Assembly (NCBI RefSeq): GCF_011806405.1
Contig: NZ_JAATOW010000009.1
Span: 62,001 to 126,000 of the forward strand
Source: Pseudooceanicola sp. HF7
GTDB lineage: Bacteria > Pseudomonadota > Alphaproteobacteria > Rhodobacterales > Rhodobacteraceae
Reading direction: 5' to 3'
DNA: 64,000 bases
The position numbers were made by a program, and so were the translations under genes. The notes under the pieces were generated by a model, which worked only from the letters and a program-made list of their open reading frames with translations, had not been told where the DNA came from and did not search any database. Shown piece after piece: positions 1-11,019 of the stretch (positions within the stretch are counted from its first letter, which is position 1; the number at the start of each line of letters is the position of its first letter).

Positions 1-1
1 G

Positions 2-457
2 GGGCTGACGCTGAAGTGGCCCAATGACGTTCTTCTCAACGGTGGCAAGCTGGCCGGCATCCTGCTGGAAGGGATGAACCGGAAGGGGCAGACCGGACTG
101 TCCATCGGGATCGGTGTGAACCTGCTGGAAGCCCCGGTGCCAGAAGAAGTGGAAGCCCGCGCGCTGCATCCCGTTTCCCTTCTGGCGGAAACCGGCGCCA
201 AGGTGAGTCAGGAAGAGATGCTGAACGCCCTTGCGGTGGCCTATGCCGCCCATGAGGTGACCTTCCGCACCTTCGGCTTTGGCCCCATCCGCCAGGCCTG
301 GCTGCAACGCGCCAGCCATGTCGGACAACAGATCACGGCCCGTTTCGGCAATACCGAGTTGACCGGTATCTTCGAAACGGTGGATGAAAAAGGTCACCTG
401 GTGCTTGCAACAGGTGCGACCCGGCACAGGATCGCGGCTGCGGACGTCTTCTTCTGA
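2..457 (+). CDS. birA: Biotin--[acetyl-CoA-carboxylase] ligase, C-terminal part (5' end outside window)
   Basis: The open frame enters from the left edge and reads KWPNDVLL and GKLAGILLE, the core of the biotin protein ligase catalytic domain. These segments bind biotinyl-AMP; the enzyme attaches biotin to the carrier subunit of acetyl-CoA carboxylase. Next comes a GIGVNL strand and a C-terminal SH3-like domain (about the last 50 residues, with TGIFETVDEKGHLVL). An internal ATG at 74 is not the real start, because the conserved KWPNDV block lies upstream of it in the same frame. It is followed 24 bases later by coaX on the same strand, so the two cofactor genes are probably co-transcribed. 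The N-terminal part cannot be assessed. Confidence 0.93.
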   Translation, partial: GLTLKWPNDVLLNGGKLAGILLEGMNRKGQTGLSIGIGVNLLEAPVPEEVEARALHPVSLLAETGAKVSQEEMLNALAVAYAAHEVTFRTFGFGPIRQAWLQRASHVGQQITARFGNTELTGIFETVDEKGHLVLATGATRHRIAAADVFF

Positions 458-481
458 CCCAGGCCCGCGAGGGAGGATCAC

Positions 482-1261
482 ATGCTTCTGGCCATCGATT
501 GCGGTAACACCAATACCGTCTTCTCCATCTGGGACGGAGAGCGCTTTCTCTGCACGCTCCGCACCTCGACCGAGCATCAGCGCACGGCGGACCAATATTA
601 CGTCTGGCTGTCGACCCTGCTGGCCCATCATCGCATCCCGATGGATATCGATGCGATGATCATCTCGACCACCGTGCCGCGGGTGGTCTTCAACCTGCGG
701 GTCCTGTCGGATCGCTATTTCAACTGCCGCCCCCTTGTGGTGGGAAAGCCCGAATGCCTGCTGCCCAATCCGCCGCGCGTGGACGAGGGGACGCAGGTGG
801 GCCCGGACCGGCTGGTCAATGCTGCCGGCGCCTTCGAGCGCTACGGCGGCGATATCATCGTGGTCGATTTCGGCACGGCCACGACCTTTGACGTGGTGGC
901 CGAAGACGGCGCTTACGTCGGCGGCGTGATCGCTCCGGGCGTGAACCTGTCGCTCCAGGCGCTGCACGAAATGGCCGCCGCCCTGCCGCATGTGGACGTG
1001 ACCCGCCCGCAGAAGGTGATCGGCACGAATACGGTGACCTGTATGCAGAGCGGCGTCTTCTGGGGCTATATCGGCCTGGTTCGGGAGATTTGCGAGCGGA
1101 TACGCAGCGAATATGACCGGCCCATGCGGATTATCTCGACCGGGGGGCTTGCGCCGCTGTTCGCGCAGGGCGATACGCTCTACGACCATTTCGATGAATT
1201 CCTGACCATTCACGGCCTCAGGATCATCCACGATTACAACAAAGCGTTAGGCAACCCATGA
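482..1261 (+). CDS. coaX: Type III pantothenate kinase
   Basis: This 259-residue protein phosphorylates pantothenate, the first step of coenzyme A synthesis. The ASKHA-fold phosphate loop DCGNTNT is at residues 6-12, GPDRLVNA at 107-114 and DFGTATTFD at 129-137. These are the three signature motifs of the CoaX type, which is unrelated to the PanK type I kinase of E. coli. Length is normal for the family. The ATG follows GAGGGAGG at a good distance. Its stop overlaps the start of the RNase J gene by four bases (ATGA), indicating translational coupling. Confidence 0.96.
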   Translation: MLLAIDCGNTNTVFSIWDGERFLCTLRTSTEHQRTADQYYVWLSTLLAHHRIPMDIDAMIISTTVPRVVFNLRVLSDRYFNCRPLVVGKPECLLPNPPRVDEGTQVGPDRLVNAAGAFERYGGDIIVVDFGTATTFDVVAEDGAYVGGVIAPGVNLSLQALHEMAAALPHVDVTRPQKVIGTNTVTCMQSGVFWGYIGLVREICERIRSEYDRPMRIISTGGLAPLFAQGDTLYDHFDEFLTIHGLRIIHDYNKALGNP

Positions 1262-2931
1262 GCAAGCACCGGCTGATCTATCTCCCCCTCGGCGGCGCCG
1301 GGGAAATCGGCATGAACGCCTATGTCTACGGCTATGGCGCGCCTGGGGAAGAGCGGCTGATCGTCGTGGACCTTGGCGTGGCCTTCCCGGACATGGACAC
1401 TACGCCCGGCGTGGACCTGATCTTTGCGGACACGACCTGGCTGGCGAAGAACAAGCACCGGATCGAAGCCCTGTTCATCACCCACGCCCACGAAGACCAC
1501 GTGGGCGCTGTGGGTCATCTCTATGAGAAACTGGGCGCACCCAAGATCTACACCCGCGCCTTCACCGCCAATATCGCGCGCGGCAAGCTGGCCGAATACG
1601 GATTCAGCGATGAGGTCGTCACCACGGCCTCCGCCTGGCCCGAGACCATCAAGCTGGGCCCGTTCACCGTGGGTTTCCTGCCGATCTCGCACTCGATCCC
1701 GGAAAGCTCCGGCCTGGTCATCGACACGCCGGAAGGGCGGATCGTGCACACCGGCGACTTCAAGCTGGATCTCAACCCGCTGGTCGGCGAAGCCTTTGAC
1801 GAAAACCTCTTCCGCGAGGTGTCCAAGGATGGCGTCAAGGCGCTGATCTGCGACAGTACCAACGTCTTCTCGCCCCACGCAGGGCGGTCCGAAAGCGAGC
1901 TGGGCGAGCCGATCACGGAGCTGGTCGCCAGCTCCTCGGGCATGTTCGTGGCCACCACCTTTGCCTCCAACGTGGCACGGGTGAAGACGCTGGCAGAGGC
2001 GGGCGACCGCGCCGGGCGCTCCATCTGCCTGCTGGGCCGCGCGATGCGCCGCATGATTGAGGCCTCCGTCGCCACTGGCGTGCTCAAGAACTTCCCCACG
2101 GTGGTCAGCCCCGAAGAGGCCCGCGATATCCCGCGGGAGAACCTGATGCTGATCGTCACCGGCTCTCAGGGGGAGCGGCGCGCAGCCTCTGCCCAGCTGG
2201 CACGGGGCAAGTACAACGGTTTCACAATGCAGGAAGGCGATACCTTCCTGTTCTCTTCCAAGACCATTCCGGGCAACGAGAAGGGCGTGATCGCGATCAT
2301 GAACGCCTTCTCCGAGCAGGGCGTGAACGTGGTGGATGACAACGGCGGAATGTACCACGTGTCCGGTCACGCGAACCGGCCCGACCTGCTGAAGATGCAG
2401 GAGGTGGTGCAACCGCAGATGGTGATCCCGATGCACGGCGAACACCGTCACCTGCGCGAACTTGCCCGCCTGTCAGAGGCCAACGGCCGCGCGGCGGTCA
2501 TCGCCGTCAACGGCATGATGATCGACCTCTCCGGCAACCAGCCCAAGGTCGCGGAATACATCGACACCGGGCGCACCTACCTGGATGGCTCCGTTCAGAT
2601 CGGCGCGATGGACGGGATCGTGCGCGACCGTATCCGCATGGCGCTGAACGGTCACGTGGTCGTGACCCTTGTGCTGGATGAAGAAGACGAACCGCTGGGC
2701 GACGCCTGGTGCGACGTGAAGGGCCTGTCGGAAACCGGCAAGTCCAATGCGCCGCTGGTCGACGTTCTGGAAGAGGACCTGAGCCAGTTCCTGGGCCGAG
2801 CAGACGCCAAGACGCTGCGCGACGATGCCAAGCTGGAAGAGGCGCTGCGCCGGATCGTGCGCAACTCCTCTCAGGACGAGGTCGGCAAGAAACCCGAGGT
2901 CACGGTGGTGATCTCACGGCTCAGCGCCTGA
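1258..2931 (+). CDS. rnj: Ribonuclease J
   Basis: A 557-residue metallo-beta-lactamase/beta-CASP ribonuclease involved in mRNA decay and rRNA maturation. The metal-binding HxHxDH motif (HAHEDH) is at residues 76-81, and the downstream HTGDFKLD and MHGEHRHL segments carry further metal ligands of the family. The length matches alphaproteobacterial RNase J. It begins inside the coaX stop codon, as in many Rhodobacterales where coaX precedes rnj. Its last 61 bases overlap the end of the convergent PilZ gene, so the two 3' ends could form antisense duplex. Confidence 0.95.
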   Translation: MSKHRLIYLPLGGAGEIGMNAYVYGYGAPGEERLIVVDLGVAFPDMDTTPGVDLIFADTTWLAKNKHRIEALFITHAHEDHVGAVGHLYEKLGAPKIYTRAFTANIARGKLAEYGFSDEVVTTASAWPETIKLGPFTVGFLPISHSIPESSGLVIDTPEGRIVHTGDFKLDLNPLVGEAFDENLFREVSKDGVKALICDSTNVFSPHAGRSESELGEPITELVASSSGMFVATTFASNVARVKTLAEAGDRAGRSICLLGRAMRRMIEASVATGVLKNFPTVVSPEEARDIPRENLMLIVTGSQGERRAASAQLARGKYNGFTMQEGDTFLFSSKTIPGNEKGVIAIMNAFSEQGVNVVDDNGGMYHVSGHANRPDLLKMQEVVQPQMVIPMHGEHRHLRELARLSEANGRAAVIAVNGMMIDLSGNQPKVAEYIDTGRTYLDGSVQIGAMDGIVRDRIRMALNGHVVVTLVLDEEDEPLGDAWCDVKGLSETGKSNAPLVDVLEEDLSQFLGRADAKTLRDDAKLEEALRRIVRNSSQDEVGKKPEVTVVISRLSA

Positions 2932-3290
2932 TCCCACTCGGGAGCGGGCAGGGCGGCGCCCTCCTGCTCCAGCCTGGCGATCAGGGCGTTCAGCCCTGCA
3001 CTACGATGCGCGGTGGGTTCAAACTGGATCCCCGCGCGCCGATCGTTCTTCCAGCGCATCCGTGACCTCAGGAAGCCCACGTCGACGATCTGGAACCGCA
3101 GCCCCTCGAAACTGCCATAGCTGGACACCACGTTCGGAAGCCGGATCCCGGCGCCGCCAAGCGAGATGTCCTCAAGCACGGCGGTCAGGGAGCGATCCCC
3201 GACATGCAACCGACAGTCCATCTTGACCTTGTACCGGGTAGCGAGCCGCCGCTCATGGCGGGGGCCCGGATTGAGAAGTCTTGCCATCAT
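2871..3290 (-). CDS. PilZ-domain protein (candidate c-di-GMP receptor)
   Basis: A small cytoplasmic protein of about 139 residues. The N-terminal RLATR fits the PilZ RxxxR motif and DISLGG fits [D/N]xSxxG, the two c-di-GMP contact motifs. A beta-barrel-like stretch and an acidic C-terminal helix follow. I start it at the first ATG of an ATG-ATG pair (3290/3287) because AGGAG lies at 3295-3299; a longer upstream frame has no ribosome site. The second ATG (seven-base spacing) is equally possible. The target process cannot be told from context. The stop lies within the convergent RNase J gene. Confidence 0.85.
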   Translation of the reverse strand: MMARLLNPGPRHERRLATRYKVKMDCRLHVGDRSLTAVLEDISLGGAGIRLPNVVSSYGSFEGLRFQIVDVGFLRSRMRWKNDRRAGIQFEPTAHRSAGLNALIARLEQEGAALPAPEWDQALSREITTVTSGFLPTSS

Positions 3291-3353
3291 GCCACTCCTG
3301 TAGATGCCAGTTGCATAGGAGCGCGCGCTTACCAATCCTTGAACTCAAACAAA

Positions 3354-3381
3354 AAAAACGACGCCAATTGGCGTCGTTTTT
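3354..3381 (-). terminator. Rho-independent terminator of the DEAD-box helicase gene
   Basis: A perfect 28-base inverted repeat (14-base arms, AATT at the centre) just below the helicase stop. On the minus strand it runs into eight T residues; on the plus strand it is followed by T and CATT, so it may also work the other way. It separates the helicase from the downstream PilZ gene. Confidence 0.88.
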
Positions 3382-3407
3382 CATTCAGTGTTTCTATACT
3401 CGGAAGG

Positions 3408-5048
<1,641 letters not shown>

Positions 5049-5247
5049 GTGTATCCGTGGTTTACGGACACAATCGGGCCCGTAGCGTGTGAAAGTCCGG
5101 ACCCCTTGGTCCGGCATGAAGCCAGGCAGCAGATGGGCCGCACTCTGGCAAGTGTCCGCCATTTACAGCAGATAGGCTGCGCGGTCAATCTTGGCCGTGG
5201 TTTCGCCTTGTTTTCCGATATATTACGCCGGCCCGGAAGCGCAATAA

Positions 5248-5261
5248 TTACCTTAAGGTAA
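5248..5261. promoter_or_regulatory. 14-bp perfect palindrome upstream of the helicase gene
   Basis: TTACCTTAAGGTAA is a perfect palindrome about 200 bases upstream of the helicase start. On the minus strand a TAATAT hexamer (-10-like) lies just downstream of it, with a poor -35. This geometry suits an operator, but the regulator is unknown and the site might belong to nothing. Confidence 0.35.
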
Positions 5262-5282
5262 ACGCAGCGTCACGGGTTCCCG

Positions 5283-6242
5283 TCAGGGGTGAGCCGCTTG
5301 CCGAAAATGACGGCGGCGCAGGGCGGGGAAATCCATCTGTGCTTCGCTCAGAAGATCCTCTGCCGCAAGGCGCGCGCGCAGCTCCGGCGTGTCGCGGCAG
5401 ACGGCATCGTAGAAGCGGCGCAGGCCGTCCTGACCTTCGGCGCCATGGATCCGTGCCAGCAGCTCATGCAGCGTCTCCTGGCCGGGGGCGGCGGGCTTCA
5501 GCGTTTCGCGGTAGGAGCCCTTTTCCAGCCGGTAGGCGAAATGGGCTGACCAGCTGTCCCAATCGGCGGCGTGGAAGTGGGCAAGCGCCATGTCCGCAAG
5601 ATCGCGAATACCTGGATTTTGGCCCATGTCCGTGAAGAGATTGTGAATCTTCAGCACGCCCCCCGGCAGACCCGGCCGCACGAAGAGCTTTCCGGCCACG
5701 TGGCTGAGCATCCCGCCGTTCAGCCAGTCCCCGAACTGCGGGTAGATCCGGCTGGTCTGGGCGCGGCGCAGGTCGGGATCGGGCGAGAACCGCTTGAACC
5801 GCACGAGGGAGGAGGCGTCATCCGGGGCGGGGCCATCGGGGGCCAGCGCCTCCATCGGGCGGATGCGGGCGCTCTGGCAGCTGGCGGGCAGGGCAGAGAG
5901 GCTGGCGTGCACGCTTGTCGCGGGCATCAGGAATTCGTCCACGTCGATATGGGTCAGCCAGTCCACCTTTCCGGCGGCCGCGTGGTAGATCCGCGTAGCA
6001 TTGGCGCTTTGGCGCACCTGGTGCCGCTTGGGGTGCTGGCCCTGGCGCTGCCAGTAGCCATCGGTGCAGCGGATCGCGCGGATGCGGGGGTGGGCCTTCA
6101 GCGTGGGCGCCACCGGATCGGCGGGATCATCGAGGTGCAGGTAAAGGCGATGCGCGCCCAGCTCCAGGTGCCAGGCGGCGAAGTCCAGCACGGCCTGGGC
6201 CGGCGCCTTCATCGTGGCCACGATGCCCCAGCGAAGGCTCAT
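5283..6242 (-). CDS. Glycosyltransferase family 2-like protein (PF13704 type), paralogue 2
   Basis: A 319-residue soluble protein. It opens with WGIVATMKAPAQAVLDF, has LYLHLDDP and then HIDVDEFL, a DxD-type metal/nucleotide-sugar motif typical of the Glyco_tranf_2_4 group. It aligns along its length with the C-terminal half of the upstream gene (RIYPQFGDWLNGG versus VYPTFGEFLRGG; GSYRET versus GSYRGT), so the pair arose by duplication. It starts inside the stop of the upstream gene (ATGA, four bases) and is surely translated with it. Donor and acceptor are unknown; surface polysaccharide decoration is a guess. Confidence 0.82.
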   Translation of the reverse strand: MSLRWGIVATMKAPAQAVLDFAAWHLELGAHRLYLHLDDPADPVAPTLKAHPRIRAIRCTDGYWQRQGQHPKRHQVRQSANATRIYHAAAGKVDWLTHIDVDEFLMPATSVHASLSALPASCQSARIRPMEALAPDGPAPDDASSLVRFKRFSPDPDLRRAQTSRIYPQFGDWLNGGMLSHVAGKLFVRPGLPGGVLKIHNLFTDMGQNPGIRDLADMALAHFHAADWDSWSAHFAYRLEKGSYRETLKPAAPGQETLHELLARIHGAEGQDGLRRFYDAVCRDTPELRARLAAEDLLSEAQMDFPALRRRHFRQAAHP

Positions 6243-7984
6243 GCGGGGATATCTTCGGGCAGGCTGCCGAAGACGTCCTTGCAGGTCTGGTCCAGCTCGA
6301 GGTCCAGTGTCACCAGCATCCCGTAGCGCGAGAGCGCCTCTCGCAGACGAGGGGTATCGGCGCAGACCTCTTCGAAGAAGCTTTTCAGCCCCTCTTCGCC
6401 CTCGTTTTCCTGAAGGAACTTCAGCACTTCGCCCAGGCCAAAGCGGTCCTCGGTCCCACGGTAGGAGCCCTGGGTCAGGCGGAACTCAAGCTTCTCGCGG
6501 AAGTGCTCCCAGTCCGGGGCGTGGGCGTGGCCCAGCCAGCCCTCAAGCAGCTCTGCGGCATTGGTGACTGGCTTTTCGTCCGTCAGCATGGTGTGGATGC
6601 CCAGGCGCGCGTCCGGGATGCCGGTGCGCACGATTGGCTTGCCCTCGAGGTGGCTGATGTAGCCGCCGCGCAGGAACTCTCCGAAGGTGGGATAGACCTC
6701 TGGCAGGGCGGTGCTGTCGACGCCGGCAAAGCGGGCGGTCAGCTTGAAGTGGTTTCTGTCCGGGCCGGCCAGCATTTCTGCCGGGCGCAGTTGCAGCTGG
6801 CAGAGGTCATCGGGCATCAGGGCCAGGACCTCTGCCATGCTCCTGGGCGGCATGATGAATTCATCCACGTCCACATGGGCCAGCCAGTTCAGCCGGGTCT
6901 TGCGATAGCAATGGGTGGCGTTGCAGACCTGCCGGCGCTGGTGGGTGCGGGGGCGCTTGCCGTGCCGGGCCTTCCAGTAGCTGCGATCGCATTGGACCAC
7001 ATGCACGCGCTCGTCCTGGGTCAGGAAGGCCTCTGCGGCGGGGTCTGGATCGTCGAGGTAGACATGCACCCGCGCCGCGCCGATCCGCAGGTGATAGGCG
7101 ACGAACCGGGCGATCTGGGGCAAGGGCGCCTTGACCGTGCTGACGATGCCCCAACTGGGCAGGTCGCGCGGCTTGCGGCGCAATGACGGGGGGGCGACAT
7201 TGGCCGGCCCGCGCGAGGGCAGCCGGTGGATCAGGTCGCTGGTCTGGTTGTCCGCACTGTCACGGCGCGCGGTGCGCATCAGATGCAGGCGCCTGAAAAC
7301 AGTACGCGAATCCTCGTCCAGCGCCTGCAGCAGGTGGCGGGCGAGCGGGGCGATGACCGCGTCGCGCTCTGCATCCAGCCAGAGCCGGCCCAGCAGGTTC
7401 ACATCCAGCCCGCCGTTCATCAGCGCATAGGTGTCCATCTGCAGCGGCAGGCTGTGGGTGATGCGCGGCCCGGCAAAGGGCCTGTCCGGCGGGGTGCCGG
7501 AGTAAAGCCGCTCGCTTTCGTACAGCTTCATGACGTTGAACAGGATCGACAGCGACTGGCCCAGCTGGCGCTGCGCCGGGGTGGCCCCGTGATCGCCAAA
7601 GGTGGTGATGGCAGAGACCTGCCAGCGCAGGTTCAGGTGCCGCAGCAGGAAGGGCGCCTCTTCGGCCCAGAGCCGCAGGAAAAGCGGCGCGGTTTCCGGC
7701 GGCTGGTCACGGCGGCGCAGGCAGGCGATGAGCAGCCCGTGCAGGTGCAGAAGCTCTGGCGCGCCATCGAATTCCCGGTGCAATTCCCGCACCTTGAATG
7801 CGAAATTCGTGCCCGAGCTGGCATAGGGCTCCTGCACCATCCCGGCCAGGGAGGTCTTGAGCGGCGCTAAGTCCACGTCAACCGAGGGCAGGCGCTCTTC
7901 GGGGCCGAATTGCATGGGCAGGCGGCGGCGCTCCATCCGGGTCAGGAGGGCGTCGAAGCCGCCGTATGTGCTGGAGCCAGTCAT
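6239..7984 (-). CDS. Two-domain glycosyltransferase family 2-like protein, paralogue 1
   Basis: A 581-residue protein. The C-terminal half (from about residue 285, WGIVSTVKAPLPQI) is a Glyco_tranf_2_4 domain with VYLDDPD and the DxD-type HVDVDEFIM, paralogous to the next gene. The N-terminal 270 residues (LHGLLIACLRRRDQPPETA, HLNLRWQVSAITTFGD and others) match no family I recognise and look mainly helical. I start at the ATG (7984) giving MTGSSTYGGF; a longer frame overlaps prfC and reads as low-quality sequence. It lies 38 bases after prfC on the same strand. No membrane segment or signal peptide is visible. Confidence 0.8.
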   Translation of the reverse strand: MTGSSTYGGFDALLTRMERRRLPMQFGPEERLPSVDVDLAPLKTSLAGMVQEPYASSGTNFAFKVRELHREFDGAPELLHLHGLLIACLRRRDQPPETAPLFLRLWAEEAPFLLRHLNLRWQVSAITTFGDHGATPAQRQLGQSLSILFNVMKLYESERLYSGTPPDRPFAGPRITHSLPLQMDTYALMNGGLDVNLLGRLWLDAERDAVIAPLARHLLQALDEDSRTVFRRLHLMRTARRDSADNQTSDLIHRLPSRGPANVAPPSLRRKPRDLPSWGIVSTVKAPLPQIARFVAYHLRIGAARVHVYLDDPDPAAEAFLTQDERVHVVQCDRSYWKARHGKRPRTHQRRQVCNATHCYRKTRLNWLAHVDVDEFIMPPRSMAEVLALMPDDLCQLQLRPAEMLAGPDRNHFKLTARFAGVDSTALPEVYPTFGEFLRGGYISHLEGKPIVRTGIPDARLGIHTMLTDEKPVTNAAELLEGWLGHAHAPDWEHFREKLEFRLTQGSYRGTEDRFGLGEVLKFLQENEGEEGLKSFFEEVCADTPRLREALSRYGMLVTLDLELDQTCKDVFGSLPEDIPA

Positions 7985-8022
7985 GAGCGAAAGATGCCCG
8001 CGCCCGAAGGCGCGTGCAAGCG

Positions 8023-9630
<1,608 letters not shown>

Positions 9631-9709
9631 GTCCGGGCCTATACCAGACCCCCGAAAAAGGGCAAGCGCGCGCGTCGGGGGCGGGGCGCGCCAAGGGGCG
9701 AAAATCGAC

Positions 9710-9764
9710 GTCGGTGCGGCGTCTGTATCACGTCGGTATCGCGTCGGTATTACGTCGGTGCGCT
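9710..9764. repeat. Five-unit 11-bp tandem repeat, copy 1
   Basis: Five consecutive 11-base units begin at 9710, 9721, 9732, 9743 and 9754. Four start GTCGGT and one GTCTGT; the consensus is roughly GTCGGTATYRC. It lies in the 209-base gap between prfC and the Hint-domain gene. A second copy at 44782-44836 has the same five-unit order, including the odd second unit (TCTGTATC) and an identical fifth unit. The 11-base period is close to one DNA helical turn. Confidence 0.85.
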
Positions 9765-9839
9765 CCGCGCGGTGGTGGAAGGGGGCGTTAAGGAACCGGA
9801 AAGGGGTGTGCCGCGCCCCGGGGCGCCTGGCGGGCCCGT

Positions 9840-10871
9840 TCAGCTGTCGTGCCGGCCGACGCGGTTGGTGGCCTTGCGCAGCAGCTCCAGCGCATCGGGG
9901 CGTTTCAGGTCGCTGTGCTTCACTTCCAGGTCCAGCATGTGCTCATCGCTCTGGCCGGGCAGGATGCCGGAGAAATTCTCATCCAGGTCGGGCATGAGCG
10001 TGGCCTGGGCGGCGGCGTTCAGCAGCATGGTCTCTGCCGCGATGCCCTCTGCATAGATGATTTCGTGATTGTCGAAGAGCAGCTGGTAATATTCTACGAA
10101 GCCGCCATCCATCTGGTAGATCGTGGTGCCGTTGACCAGGTGGCGGGCGCGCACCAGCATTTCCTTGCGCCCGATCCCCAGCGTGTCCTCTCTTTGATAG
10201 ATGAACAGCCGGTGGTTGGGGCTGACGACAAGGTCATTGGTATTGGCCAGCTCGCCGGCGCGGATCACGATGGGGGCAAAGGCCCCGACCGCGCGGATGG
10301 TGGAATGGCCGATCCAGCGCAGCTCCTGCGGGCCGTTGTCCCGGGTCAGGATACGGTCGCCGATCCTGAGGTCCTGGATGGCGCGCTGCATGCCGTTGGC
10401 CATGGTGATCTGGGTGCCTTCGGTGAAGGACACGCAGGTGACCTCTGCCATCTTGGTAGGGGCATTGTCGCGGTCCACCCCGACCAGCTGGTAATCCGTG
10501 CGCGGCACGGGGGTGGAAAGGGGCAGGGCGTAAACCTCGTTCACGGTGCCGTCGGAGGCGACCTCGACCAGGACGAGCAATTCGGTGGTCGACCCGTCCG
10601 GGGACATGAAGGTCAGGTAGCTGTCCAGGTGCAGCGTGGCGCCCGGCTGGCCGATCTCCGTGCTCTGGGCAAGCTCCCCCTGGCCATAGGCGCCGGGGTG
10701 CACGATCAGCCGCTTCTGCTTGAGAGTCGGGGTGAACCAGTAGATGTCATCCGGCACCAGCTCATTGGCGAAGGAGAGCGCATCGCCTTCGTTCACGCCA
10801 TGGACGACCCGGAAGGTCGCCGAAAGGTAGACGGGAATAGTGAGTGTGGGACGGGTGGTTTCTATCTGCAT
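9840..10871 (-). CDS. Hint-domain (hedgehog/intein) protein
   Basis: A 343-residue protein. The N-terminal 140 residues have no recognisable domain. From about 146 a Hint domain begins: CVSFTEGTQIT, then IQDLRIGDRILT, RWIG, and VVSPNHRLFI with the conserved His. This arrangement is common in Rhodobacterales proteins whose job is poorly known (self-cleavage or cargo attachment is inferred from the fold). In related domains the nucleophile Cys usually directly precedes FT.GT; here that position is Ser148 and the Cys is two residues earlier. No signal peptide is evident. It is flanked by non-coding DNA on both sides. Confidence 0.8.
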   Translation of the reverse strand: MQIETTRPTLTIPVYLSATFRVVHGVNEGDALSFANELVPDDIYWFTPTLKQKRLIVHPGAYGQGELAQSTEIGQPGATLHLDSYLTFMSPDGSTTELLVLVEVASDGTVNEVYALPLSTPVPRTDYQLVGVDRDNAPTKMAEVTCVSFTEGTQITMANGMQRAIQDLRIGDRILTRDNGPQELRWIGHSTIRAVGAFAPIVIRAGELANTNDLVVSPNHRLFIYQREDTLGIGRKEMLVRARHLVNGTTIYQMDGGFVEYYQLLFDNHEIIYAEGIAAETMLLNAAAQATLMPDLDENFSGILPGQSDEHMLDLEVKHSDLKRPDALELLRKATNRVGRHDS

Positions 10872-11019
10872 GGCCTCCTCAAGCTAAGCTTGCGGTCGCG
10901 GGCCGCAAGAGCCTTTGTTGATATTCCCGGCAGGATATCCGAAAGATGGCTGCAAATTAGTGAAACGCATCACTGCTGCCCGAACGTCAAGGTACGGGCC
11001 GACAGCGACAGGAAAGGAC

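Noticed and set aside
1234-2451. A 405-codon open frame on the minus strand over rnj
   Set aside because: Composition (His, Arg, Gly repeats) and lack of any family pattern; rnj is certain.
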